Both the position numbers and the translations under genes were made by a program. DNA of 64,000 nucleotides, taken from assembly GCA_963789215.1 (NCBI GenBank), contig CAWBJY010000002.1, positions 744,001-808,000 of the forward strand. Reading direction: 5' to 3'. The DNA comes from Phormidesmis sp963789215 (GTDB lineage Bacteria > Cyanobacteriota > Cyanobacteriia > Phormidesmidales > Phormidesmidaceae). The first letter of the stretch is position 1; each line of letters begins with the position of its first letter. Shown piece after piece: positions 52,484-59,983 of the stretch. The notes beneath the pieces are model-generated. The model was given only the letters and a program-made list of their open reading frames with translations, did not search any database and was not told where the DNA came from.

Positions 52484-53464
52484 CTAAAGAGATACTTTTT
52501 GATTGAAGCCGGTGAGCGATCGCGCTAAATCCCAAAAAAGCTGTTGCTCTTCCTCCCATCGAATGGAGACTTTTGATCCGGTTTGGATCTCTCCTACGGA
52601 CGCGCAGGTAATGCCATGAGGAGAAAACAGATCGCTTACTTGCTGGAAATTTTTAGGGGGTACGCTGAGTAAAAATCCGAAGCTCGGAAAACTGGTTAGC
52701 CATCGGTGAAAATCAACGTTTTGAGGCCGAGGAATGCAGTCAAGATTGAGCGTCGCGCCGCAGTTAGAAGTTTCACAGAGCATCAGTAAGGTGCCTACCA
52801 AACCGCCCATGCTAATGTCTTTTCCCGCATGGCACAGCTTCGATTTGGCAAGTGCCGGCAGGCAGGAGAGCTGTTCCCTGAGCTGATCGGGATTGCTTTT
52901 CGTTGAGGCGTTCCAGAAGGTGTAATCGCCATAGTAGCTGCCTGCCATGTTGATGACCATGATCAGGGCGTCTCCGGGTCTCGCCTCGAAGCTAGAGATG
53001 AGATGTTGGGCTTTGCCCAATACTGAGACGGCTAACCCCTCGTGAGGACTGTGGCAGTTGGTATGACCGCCGACAATCGGAATGCCATAAGCAGCGGCGG
53101 CGGCCTGCATTCCTTTCAACATCGGCTGACTGGCCTCAACGGATTGGCTCCATAGCGCATCTACGACTGCAATGGCGGTGCCGCCCATCGCTGCGACATC
53201 AGAGAGATTGACCATGATTGCGCACCATCCCGCAAACCAGGGATCTTGCTCAACGAGCTGTGGCCATATTCCTTCGGCGGCTAGGAGTAGATAGCCATCG
53301 CCGTCTGGAATGGCCGCGCAGTCGTCGCCGAGAAGAATTTTTGTGCCATCGCTGCGCTGCGCATATTGCCCGAGTGCGATCGCCGCTGTCTGAATGTCTC
53401 GCTTGTTCAAGATGCTTAGCGAAGATTGCAAAGAATCAATCAGCTCAGAGAGGGCGCTGCTCAT
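52484..53464 (-). CDS. nitF: Sll0787/MSMEG_0567-type AIR synthase-like protein (NitF)
   Basis: 326 residues of the PurM/AIR-synthase-like family. ILLGDDCAAIPDGDGYLLLA is the metal/nucleotide-binding segment of the N-terminal domain; AMGGTAIAVVDALW, IPIVGGHTNCHSPHEGLAVS and GKDISMGGLVGTLLMLCETS are typical PurM-like blocks. It is 2 bases downstream of nitE and 26 bases before the glycosyltransferase, so translation is probably coupled. In the Nit1C cluster this protein is nitF; its reaction has not been shown, but the fold suggests ATP-dependent formation of an amidine or ring. Confidence 0.88.
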   Translation of the reverse strand: MSSALSELIDSLQSSLSILNKRDIQTAAIALGQYAQRSDGTKILLGDDCAAIPDGDGYLLLAAEGIWPQLVEQDPWFAGWCAIMVNLSDVAAMGGTAIAVVDALWSQSVEASQPMLKGMQAAAAAYGIPIVGGHTNCHSPHEGLAVSVLGKAQHLISSFEARPGDALIMVINMAGSYYGDYTFWNASTKSNPDQLREQLSCLPALAKSKLCHAGKDISMGGLVGTLLMLCETSNCGATLNLDCIPRPQNVDFHRWLTSFPSFGFLLSVPPKNFQQVSDLFSPHGITCASVGEIQTGSKVSIRWEEEQQLFWDLARSLTGFNQKVSL

Positions 53465-53466
53465 TT

Positions 53467-53979
53467 TTATGCAGCCTGTTCAAAGGGCAAGTCAGGACGC
53501 TGTTGGTCGGTCGCCGGGTAGTATTCGAGATCGGCTTCCATAAGATGATGGGTTAGCTCTCGTATTTTTACTTCCTCCAGGCTTTGCCAATGTAAGCGAG
53601 TGAAAAATCGAACGTTCTGCTGCTGCACGGTCGCTAAAAACTGGTCGCAGCCCCAGGTGTTTGCGGTGGTAACTGCCTTTTGGATTAAGCCCTTGCCAAT
53701 TCTGCCGACGCGACGAAAGTCTGGATGAACGCCGAGCCGTCCGCCGTACCAAAGGCGAGATGACTGCTCATAGATACGCACAACGCCGACAACGCGATCG
53801 CTTTGATTGGGTTCGTGGGCGATCGCCACAATTGGATAAGAGCGATTGTCTAAGTCATCTCTATCGTGCTGCTCGAACAGGTTTTGTTCTTCGCAGAAAA
53901 TCTGTTGTCGCAGTGCGAAGTAGCTATCTATTTGGGAGGGGGTCAGTGCCAGCTCAAAGCTATAGGTTTTTTTTGCCAT
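53467..53979 (-). CDS. nitE: GNAT-family acetyltransferase-like protein of the Nit1C cluster (NitE)
   Basis: 170 residues from ATG 53979, chosen because GGAGAAG stands a few bases upstream; the frame extends to 54030. The GNAT fold is seen as FALRQQIFCEEQNLF, VGVVRIYEQSSRLWYGGRLG and VHPDFRRVGRIGKGLIQKAV (acetyl-CoA loop R-x-x-G-x-G/K), and FLATVQQQNVRFFTRLHWQS. It matches the Sll0786/MSMEG_0567-type nitrogen-starvation acetyltransferases. Located between nitD and nitF in the expected order. Confidence 0.87.
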   Translation of the reverse strand: MAKKTYSFELALTPSQIDSYFALRQQIFCEEQNLFEQHDRDDLDNRSYPIVAIAHEPNQSDRVVGVVRIYEQSSRLWYGGRLGVHPDFRRVGRIGKGLIQKAVTTANTWGCDQFLATVQQQNVRFFTRLHWQSLEEVKIRELTHHLMEADLEYYPATDQQRPDLPFEQAA

Positions 53980-54011
53980 TCTCTTCTCCATTGTTGACTT
54001 GATAGATATTG

Positions 54012-54041
54012 TCAAAAATCCGTAGATCAAAAATCCGTAGA
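54012..54041. repeat. Perfect tandem duplication, 2 x 15 bp, between nitD and nitE
   Basis: TCAAAAATCCGTAGA occurs twice head to tail, ending directly at the nitD stop codon. Confidence 0.9.
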
Positions 54042-55208
54042 TTAGGCTTCAAACCCTGATAAGGCCGAACAGGCCCCACATTTTGCACAGCCTGCTTTCA
54101 TCTCGCTAGAAAGCAAGTTTGCCTGCTTTAGCTGTTGCCCAATCGTCCGATACAAATCGAACATAAATTCACTAGTTGGTGGCCTGTGATGTGCAAGCGG
54201 TGTCCCGGTAATGGGGACAAACGGAACAACAAATGGATATACGCCAGCATCGATCAATCGCTCACTGATTGCAAGTAAGGTTTCTTTACTATCGCCTAGT
54301 CCCGCTAGCAGATAGGTGCTTACCTGCCCTCTGCCAAAGACTTTTACAGCCGCAGTAAATGCCTCAAAGTAGTAAGAAATCGGCACCTTAGCCTTACCTG
54401 GCATAATTTTAGCTCGCACTTGGGGGTCGGCAGCTTCTAAGTGCATCCCCAAACTGTCTACGCCTGCGCTGCGCATTCGTTCGAACCAGATGAAGTCGTT
54501 TGGCGGCTCGCACTGAGCCTGAATGGGGAGCGCTATTCGAGCGCGAATGGCCTTTGCACAATCCGTAAGGTAGGCCGCGCCTCGATCGGTTGTGTTGGGC
54601 GTGCCGGTCGTCATAATCATATGCTCTACGCCGTCGAGCCGGACGGCAGCTTCAGCGACTTCGGCGAGCTGCTCGGGCGTTTTTTGGGCGATGGTGCGAC
54701 CGGCTTCTAGCGATTGACCGATGGCGCAAAACTGGCAGGCGGTTTGACGGTTTTCGTAGCGAATGCAAGTTTGTAAAACAGTTGTTGCTAGAACATTGTT
54801 GCTATGGAGCAGCGCAATTTGAGAGTAGGGAATGCCGTCGGCAGTGTGCAGGCTATAGAACTTGGGCTGATTGGGAAAGTCGAGCTGGGTAAGAATTCTG
54901 TTGTTGTGCGTAAGGTAAGATTTGCCGGTTGTGCGATCGCTCTCTACGCCATAGGGAGACTGCGCCGCCCCGCTGGTATAGACCGGCACCATAACCGTTG
55001 TTTCTCCAATGGTGACGGCCTTATGGTCAGAGGGGCCAGCGCCGCCTTTGCGTCCTGCTGCGCCCGCGGTTTCACCTTTGGCCTTGCCTGTAGCATCACC
55101 CGTGGCCTTCGCGGTTAAGTTGAGACCTCTCGCTTGAAGATCGGTAATGAGCTGCTGCGAACTGAGCGAATCTGCGGAGAGCGTTTTGGTGGCAGAAATT
55201 TTAGGCAT
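54042..55208 (-). CDS. nitD: MSMEG_0568-family radical SAM protein (NitD)
   Basis: 388 residues from ATG 55208, which overlaps the nitC stop by 8 bases (ATGCCTAA); the frame is open to 55280 but that stretch lies inside nitC. The cluster motif is C148-x9-C158-x2-C161 (TCIRYENRQTACQFC), not the usual CxxxCxxC, then GTPNTTDRGAAYLTDCAKAI, LPIQAQCEPPNDFIWFERMR and LAGLGDSKETLLAISERLID. A second Cys cluster CAKCGAC sits at the C-terminus. A Gly/Ala/Lys-rich insertion fills residues 33-60. It is the central enzyme of the Nit1C cluster; the chemistry is unknown. Confidence 0.9.
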   Translation of the reverse strand: MPKISATKTLSADSLSSQQLITDLQARGLNLTAKATGDATGKAKGETAGAAGRKGGAGPSDHKAVTIGETTVMVPVYTSGAAQSPYGVESDRTTGKSYLTHNNRILTQLDFPNQPKFYSLHTADGIPYSQIALLHSNNVLATTVLQTCIRYENRQTACQFCAIGQSLEAGRTIAQKTPEQLAEVAEAAVRLDGVEHMIMTTGTPNTTDRGAAYLTDCAKAIRARIALPIQAQCEPPNDFIWFERMRSAGVDSLGMHLEAADPQVRAKIMPGKAKVPISYYFEAFTAAVKVFGRGQVSTYLLAGLGDSKETLLAISERLIDAGVYPFVVPFVPITGTPLAHHRPPTSEFMFDLYRTIGQQLKQANLLSSEMKAGCAKCGACSALSGFEA

Positions 55209-56256
55209 GGGTTTGAATCGGGTTGTCTTGCGAGCGTGGGGGAGCCGTGGGAATGGTGAAGTTTGGGGGAGAAGGCGCATTGGCGTCTGCGGCGTCTAGG
55301 CTTGAGGATGACGGCTCGGCGGTGGTGGTTGAGCGGGTGATTTCGTAGGGCGCTGCACTAACGCTGAACTGGAGTAAATCGGGGCGGGCGTAGTGACCCA
55401 CTGAGTCCATCATGCGTTTTCGTTTGGTGATTAAAGAGAAATCTAGCGTGGCGATCGCCATTCCCTCACCTTCTCGAATGGGGTCGCACAGGTGAACGCC
55501 TTCGGGGCTGATAATGGTTGTATAGCAGCCGCCTTGCAGTACGCCCTGCAATTTCTCATCTGATGTGATTTGGGCTTTTTGTTCAGGGGTTAGCCATCCC
55601 GTTGCGTTAACCACAAAACAACCGGCTTCTAAGGCGTGATGACGCAGCGTCACCTCTGTCTGCTGGCCGAAAATGTCTCCAACCATAGAGCCAGGAAACT
55701 GAGCGCAGTGAATTTGCTCGTGCTGTGTCATCAGACTGTAGCGGGCCAAAGGGTTGTAGTGCTCCCAGCAGGCTAATGTTCCTACTCGGCCAACAGCCGT
55801 ATCGCAAACTCGAAGGCCAGAGCCGTCGCCCTGTCCCCATACCATTCGCTCGTGATAGGTCGGCGTAATCTTGCGCCGTTTTAGCAAGCAGGTGCCATCG
55901 GCATCAAAGATAATTTGCGTATTGTACAAAGAGCCTTTGTCTCGCTCGTTCACGCCTAGTACGACAACAATTTGATTGGCTTTAGCGGCTTGACTTACCG
56001 CCTCTGTTTCTGGGCCAGGAATTTCTACCGCTTCTTCGTAGAGCTTCAGGTGCTCTTTTCCCATTAGCACGGGCGGCAGCACAAAAGAGAAGTAAGGATA
56101 ATAAGGCACAAAAGTCTCTGGAAAAACAATCAGCTCTGCGCCCTCTTTCGCCGCATCGCCAATGGCCTTCAACACTTTTTCCATCGTCCCCGAGCGGCTA
56201 TGTAATACGGGCGATAGCTGTACCGCCGCCGCTCTAATGTTTCGAGAATAGTCCAT
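55201..56256 (-). CDS. nitC: Nit6803-type nitrilase (NitC)
   Basis: 351 residues of the nitrilase branch of the nitrilase superfamily. The catalytic triad is present: Glu47 in VFPETFVPYYPYF, Lys129 in LLKRRKITPTYHER, and Cys163 in GTLACWEHYNPL. The YYPYF segment and the Cys-Trp-Glu are typical of true nitrilases that turn R-CN into acid and ammonia; the Synechocystis relative is Nit6803. A Ser/Pro/Thr-rich tail of about 40 residues follows the fold. Within Nit1C this nitrilase is needed for use of cyanide or derived nitriles as nitrogen source. Confidence 0.93.
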   Translation of the reverse strand: MDYSRNIRAAAVQLSPVLHSRSGTMEKVLKAIGDAAKEGAELIVFPETFVPYYPYFSFVLPPVLMGKEHLKLYEEAVEIPGPETEAVSQAAKANQIVVVLGVNERDKGSLYNTQIIFDADGTCLLKRRKITPTYHERMVWGQGDGSGLRVCDTAVGRVGTLACWEHYNPLARYSLMTQHEQIHCAQFPGSMVGDIFGQQTEVTLRHHALEAGCFVVNATGWLTPEQKAQITSDEKLQGVLQGGCYTTIISPEGVHLCDPIREGEGMAIATLDFSLITKRKRMMDSVGHYARPDLLQFSVSAAPYEITRSTTTAEPSSSSLDAADANAPSPPNFTIPTAPPRSQDNPIQTHA

Positions 56257-56280
56257 CCTTCTTTCCTAATGAGCCAATTC

Positions 56281-56336
56281 CAGCAAGCAGATCTAAGTAA
56301 GCAGACCTCAGCAAATAGATTTCAGCGAGCAGACGC
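56281..56336. repeat. Tandem repeat, 4 x 14 bp, between nitB and nitC
   Basis: CAGCAAGCAGATCT, AAGTAAGCAGACCT, CAGCAAATAGATTT and CAGCGAGCAGACGC follow head to tail and fill most of the spacer. Confidence 0.85.
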
Positions 56337-56389
56337 TAAAAGAGCCTGCTCGATTACTCTCTCGCTTTGTGCCGTTTCCTAAACGTTGC

Positions 56390-56872
56390 CTACATAGTCC
56401 ACGTATCTAGAATGAAAGCGCCGTCTTTGCGATGCAGCAGGACAATATCCATTACGTCTAGCGGGCTAATGGGCGTGATTCCCGGAATTAAGGAGGGTTC
56501 GCCGTGACCGTAGAGAGCTTGCAAGGCAAACCGACAAGCGTAGACCTTGCCACCATCTTCCATAATTTTGACCAAGCGATTGTTCATCGCCATGTGCCCT
56601 GGAAAGGCTTCGTCGTTGAGTTTGGGAAAGCCTCGCTGCACTCCCAACGTAACGCCAGGGCCATAGAGCAACACAGAAGTGTCAAACCCCTTCGATATCA
56701 AGCGGCTGACCTGTAGAAGATTAACTAGGCCAATCGATCCTTCGAAGGCGACGGTATGAAAGGTAACAAGTGCTTTTTCTCCTGGCTCTGCCTTTACATC
56801 TTCAAAGACTTTCTCTTCGTAATCTACAAAAAAGTCTCCGTCTTGGTGCTTAGGCGCGGTTACTGTAGGCAT
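56390..56872 (-). CDS. nitB: MSMEG_0572/Sll0783-family nitrogen starvation response protein (NitB)
   Basis: 160 residues: KALVTFHTVAFEGSIGLVNL, LISKGFDTSVLLYGPGVTLG, VQRGFPKLNDEAFPGHMAMN and KVYACRFALQALYGHGEPSL. The pattern is DsrE-like, with a conserved Cys in VYACRFA. The family is named for nitrogen-starvation induction; the Synechocystis member Sll0783 is needed for normal bioplastic (PHB) accumulation. It is the first gene of the minus-strand Nit1C arm, with Shine-Dalgarno AGGAG about 10 bases before the ATG and the NtcA-type promoter 45-86 bases upstream. Confidence 0.9.
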   Translation of the reverse strand: MPTVTAPKHQDGDFFVDYEEKVFEDVKAEPGEKALVTFHTVAFEGSIGLVNLLQVSRLISKGFDTSVLLYGPGVTLGVQRGFPKLNDEAFPGHMAMNNRLVKIMEDGGKVYACRFALQALYGHGEPSLIPGITPISPLDVMDIVLLHRKDGAFILDTWTM

Positions 56873-56916
56873 CTGAATGACTCCTGAAACGTTCTGTTTA
56901 CGGCAGATTTGCTAGT

Positions 56917-56958
56917 AGCTTAAGAGGTCTAAACGAGACTTCTCGTATCTGTTGTTAC
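56917..56958 (-). promoter_or_regulatory. NtcA-activated promoter of the Nit1C arm
   Basis: On the minus strand GTA-ACAACAGA-TAC (56958-56945) is a perfect GTA-N8-TAC NtcA box. It is followed by exactly 22 bases and then TAAGCT (56922-56917), which fits TAN3T. This is the canonical class II NtcA promoter. The implied start site is about 38 bases before the nitB ATG. The spacer 56873-57323 holds no gene. Confidence 0.85.
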
Positions 56959-57196
56959 AAAGATGAAAAGCCTGATAGTTGAGACAGTAGATAGGGGTAG
57001 AATGCCTGACAAAAGACTATAAAGGTGCTGAAAGAGTGCTGGCACCTGTCTTTTTGTACAGGTAAAGGGACCGTTTGTGCAGGTAAAGGGACTGATCGAG
57101 CGATAGAGATAGGCAGAGACAGGCGCGGTTTACCTGTCTGTAAAACGAGACTTCAGCCTTTCGTAACGGTGGATACAGGCTGTTCGTTGGTTCGCT

Positions 57197-57235
57197 CTTA
57201 TGTTTGAATCTTACGTTTGAATTTTATATTTGAAC
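57197..57235. repeat. Tandem repeat, 3 x 13 bp, upstream of nitH
   Basis: CTTATGTTTGAAT, CTTACGTTTGAAT and TTTATATTTGAAC follow head to tail. A looser 23-24 base duplication (CCTTGCA(A/G)...) follows until about 57275, and two copies of CAGGTAAAGGGAC lie nearby at 57058-57093. Confidence 0.8.
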
Positions 57236-57323
57236 TATCCCTTGCAAGTCTGTTTGAGCTATTCCTTGCAGGCCCGGCTTCGCCTCGTATCCTTTGCCCT
57301 ATATCTATTCTGGTTTGTCTTTT

Positions 57324-58613
57324 ATGAACGCGCACAAGCATTTTCCTGTTGTTGTTGTGGGTGGCGGTCAGGCGGGGCTTTCGATCAGTTACTGCCTGAA
57401 GCAGAAAGGTATTGAGCATATTGTGTTTGAGAAGAATGCGATCGCTCATTCCTGGGAAACTAAACGATGGAACACCTTCTGCCTGGTCACCCCAAACTGG
57501 CAGTGCACGTTACCGGGCTATCCCTATTCTGGCAACGATCCTCACGGCTTCATGCAGCGAGATCAGATCGTTCAGTATGTGCGAGACTACGCGCGTTCTT
57601 TCAACCCGCCTATCAAAGAAGGCGTCGGAGTTGAAAAGATTGTGCCGAAGCGTACTGGCTTCGAAATAGAGACAGCTATTGGTAGCTACACCGCCGATCA
57701 TGTAGTAATTGCCGTAGGGGGGTATCATCGGCCTAAAATTCCTAGAATGGCCGAGAGCTTTCCGAGTGAGATTGTGCAGCTACATTCCTCAACCTATAAG
57801 ACGCCGGATGATTTGCCCACAGGCGCAGTCTTAGTTGTGGGGACAGGGCAGTCGGGCGCTCAGATTGCAGAAGATTTGCATTTGGCAGGGCGGCAGGTAC
57901 ATTTGTGCGTGGGCAGTGCGCCGCGATCGCCTAGAGAATATCGCGGCAAGGATGTTGTCGACTGGCTCGATCAGCTTGGCTATTACGATCTGACCGTTGA
58001 TGAGCATCCGCAAAAGGAGTCGGTGCGGACGAAAACCAATCACTACGTGACCGGGCGCGGCGGCGGTAGAGAGATCGACCTGCGGCAGTTTGCGACTGAA
58101 GGAATGCAGCTTCACGGCCGGTTGAATCGGGTGGAGACGGTAGCGGGTTCTCGTATTTTCTTTGAAGACGATCTAAAACAAAACCTAGATCGTGCGGATG
58201 AAGTAGCTGAGAGCATTAAAGGTACGATTGATAAATACATTGAAAAAGAACAGATTGAAGCGCCGATAGACCCGCCTTACGAACCGGCCTGGCAACCTGA
58301 GAATATGCCTGAAAGCATCGACCTGAAGGAGGCTAGCATCCGCACCATCATCTGGGCGACCGGATACCATACTGATTTTAGCTGGATAGAAGTGCCCGCT
58401 TTCGATGGCAAGGGCTATCCCACTCATCAAAGGGGCGTTACTTCTGTAAACGGTCTTTACTTTTTGGGTTTGCCCTGGCTGTATACCTGGGGGTCGGGTC
58501 GGTTTTCGGGTGTGGCTAGAGACGCGACTTACCTAGCCGACTGCATTGCTCTAAAGCAGCGGCGGCCTCAGCCATTTGTTCCCTTTGTCAATGAAGTTGC
58601 AATTGGCTCGTAA
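57324..58613 (+). CDS. nitH: MSMEG_0569-family flavin-dependent oxidoreductase (NitH)
   Basis: 429 residues from ATG 57324 (open frame from 57294). The FAD Rossmann motif is VVVVGGGQAGLSISYCLKQK, the NADPH motif is VLVVGTGQSGAQIAEDLHLA, and the flavin-monooxygenase-like closing motif is IIWATGYHTDFSWIE. The family resembles FMO/YUCCA-type oxidases. It is divergent from the nitB arm and completes the Nit1C set; a proposed job is oxidation of a nitrile or amine intermediate. Upstream spacer holds short tandem repeats. The LuxR gene is convergent, ending 53 bases away. Confidence 0.9.
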   Translation: MNAHKHFPVVVVGGGQAGLSISYCLKQKGIEHIVFEKNAIAHSWETKRWNTFCLVTPNWQCTLPGYPYSGNDPHGFMQRDQIVQYVRDYARSFNPPIKEGVGVEKIVPKRTGFEIETAIGSYTADHVVIAVGGYHRPKIPRMAESFPSEIVQLHSSTYKTPDDLPTGAVLVVGTGQSGAQIAEDLHLAGRQVHLCVGSAPRSPREYRGKDVVDWLDQLGYYDLTVDEHPQKESVRTKTNHYVTGRGGGREIDLRQFATEGMQLHGRLNRVETVAGSRIFFEDDLKQNLDRADEVAESIKGTIDKYIEKEQIEAPIDPPYEPAWQPENMPESIDLKEASIRTIIWATGYHTDFSWIEVPAFDGKGYPTHQRGVTSVNGLYFLGLPWLYTWGSGRFSGVARDATYLADCIALKQRRPQPFVPFVNEVAIGS

Positions 58614-58665
58614 GGGGTGCTCTCTAGGTTGACCTGGGCTCTTTGGTCTGTGCGATCGCACCATC

Positions 58666-59841
58666 TCATTTCAACCAGCCTTGCCGCATCGCTTCGCAAG
58701 TTGCCTGCGCCCGCGTTTTTACGTTGAGCTTAACCAGCACATTTTTAGTATGGAACTTTACCGTGCGCTCGCTGATGTAGAGCTGCTCTGCAATTTCGCG
58801 ATCGCGCAGCCCGGCGGCTAGTCGTTGAACAACCTCTTGCTCTCTCTCTGATAGCGGAGAGTTGTTTTGTAGTGGAGAGTTTTGGCTAGCTGCTGAGGAA
58901 GGGAGAACAGATGTTTGCGGTAGCTGTAGGCGAACTTTTCCCATTTTTCGCTCCTCGCTAATTTGCAGATTGAACAGGCCTCCCAACGCTTCAGCGGCAG
59001 CTACGACGCTATAAAAAGATTGTTCTATTTCCTCAATGTTTAGATGATGCGTATTGGTCGCTAGTATTGCTTCTAATTCAACAGCATTGGTTTCGTAGAC
59101 CAAGCGACAATACTGGCAAGATAAGCCGTTAAGCCGTTCTGCTGTTTGAATAAATAGTTGAGCGATCGCTGGAGCTAGGGGCTGCTCTGTGCCGATTAAG
59201 CTGAGCTTTTGGTGACCTAAAATAGCGGCTAGCTGTTCGGATAGGGTACTCGGTTGGGTCTGCGGTGCGACTGGCGATTCTCTGCTAGAGAGCATTGCCT
59301 CGTGTTTGAGCGCGCTCGCTAACATGCCTGCTACTGCAGTACTCAACATCTGTAAAACTTCGAGAAATTCAGGTGCGATCGCACTATGGCTAAATAGCGC
59401 TAGTACGCCAATCGCCTGCCCTTCTGACATCAGCGGTAAGCCCGCAAATCCCTTAATGTTGTTGGCGATCGCCCACTCGCGATCTTTCACCCATTTCTCT
59501 TCTGATAGGCAATTGCTTAAGAACGGAATGCAGTGCTGAGCAATCTTGCCGACTTTGAATGAACCCATGGGCACCCAGGCAAAGGAGCCGTCGAGCCGGG
59601 TATAGAGGCCAGAAGACGCGACGAGTTTTAGTCGGTTGCGGCTTGGCTCTACTAGCCATATTCGAGCAAACGCGCAGTCGAACTGTTCTGTTAACCCGTC
59701 GGTGGTGCAGCTCGCGATCGCGTCCGGGTCGAGCCAGCCAGAAAAACGGTTTATCAGCTCTGCGCACCGCTTAAGATCGAACAAAAGCTGTGAGGCATCC
59801 AATTCTTGTATGGATGCCAGATTAGACACAGATAAAACCAC
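58666..59841 (-). CDS. GAF-domain LuxR-type transcriptional regulator
   Basis: 391 residues. An N-terminal GAF domain lies at about 25-185 (FDCAFARIWLVEPSRNRLKL, AIANNIKGFAGLPLMSEGQA, IGVLALFSHSAIAPEFLEVL), a variable middle follows, and a C-terminal LuxR helix-turn-helix at about 325-390 (PLSEREQEVVQRLAAGLRDR, EIAEQLYISERTVKFHTKNV). GAF domains bind small molecules or chromophores; no bilin-type Cys pattern is obvious. No phospho-acceptor domain is present. Being convergent with nitH, it may or may not control the cluster; the NtcA box gives a more direct candidate regulator. Confidence 0.85.
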   Translation of the reverse strand: MVLSVSNLASIQELDASQLLFDLKRCAELINRFSGWLDPDAIASCTTDGLTEQFDCAFARIWLVEPSRNRLKLVASSGLYTRLDGSFAWVPMGSFKVGKIAQHCIPFLSNCLSEEKWVKDREWAIANNIKGFAGLPLMSEGQAIGVLALFSHSAIAPEFLEVLQMLSTAVAGMLASALKHEAMLSSRESPVAPQTQPSTLSEQLAAILGHQKLSLIGTEQPLAPAIAQLFIQTAERLNGLSCQYCRLVYETNAVELEAILATNTHHLNIEEIEQSFYSVVAAAEALGGLFNLQISEERKMGKVRLQLPQTSVLPSSAASQNSPLQNNSPLSEREQEVVQRLAAGLRDREIAEQLYISERTVKFHTKNVLVKLNVKTRAQATCEAMRQGWLK

Positions 59842-59983
59842 AGGTGCAATAGCTCTTTATGATAGAGCTAAGCAATGTCTGGCTTTCTGTAGTCGTCGTT
59901 ACTCAGACGCGAAAATATCTCATTTTTATACCTTCAGAAGGACGTTTGCGCATTCTTATGTATTCTTATGCATTGGAGATGCA

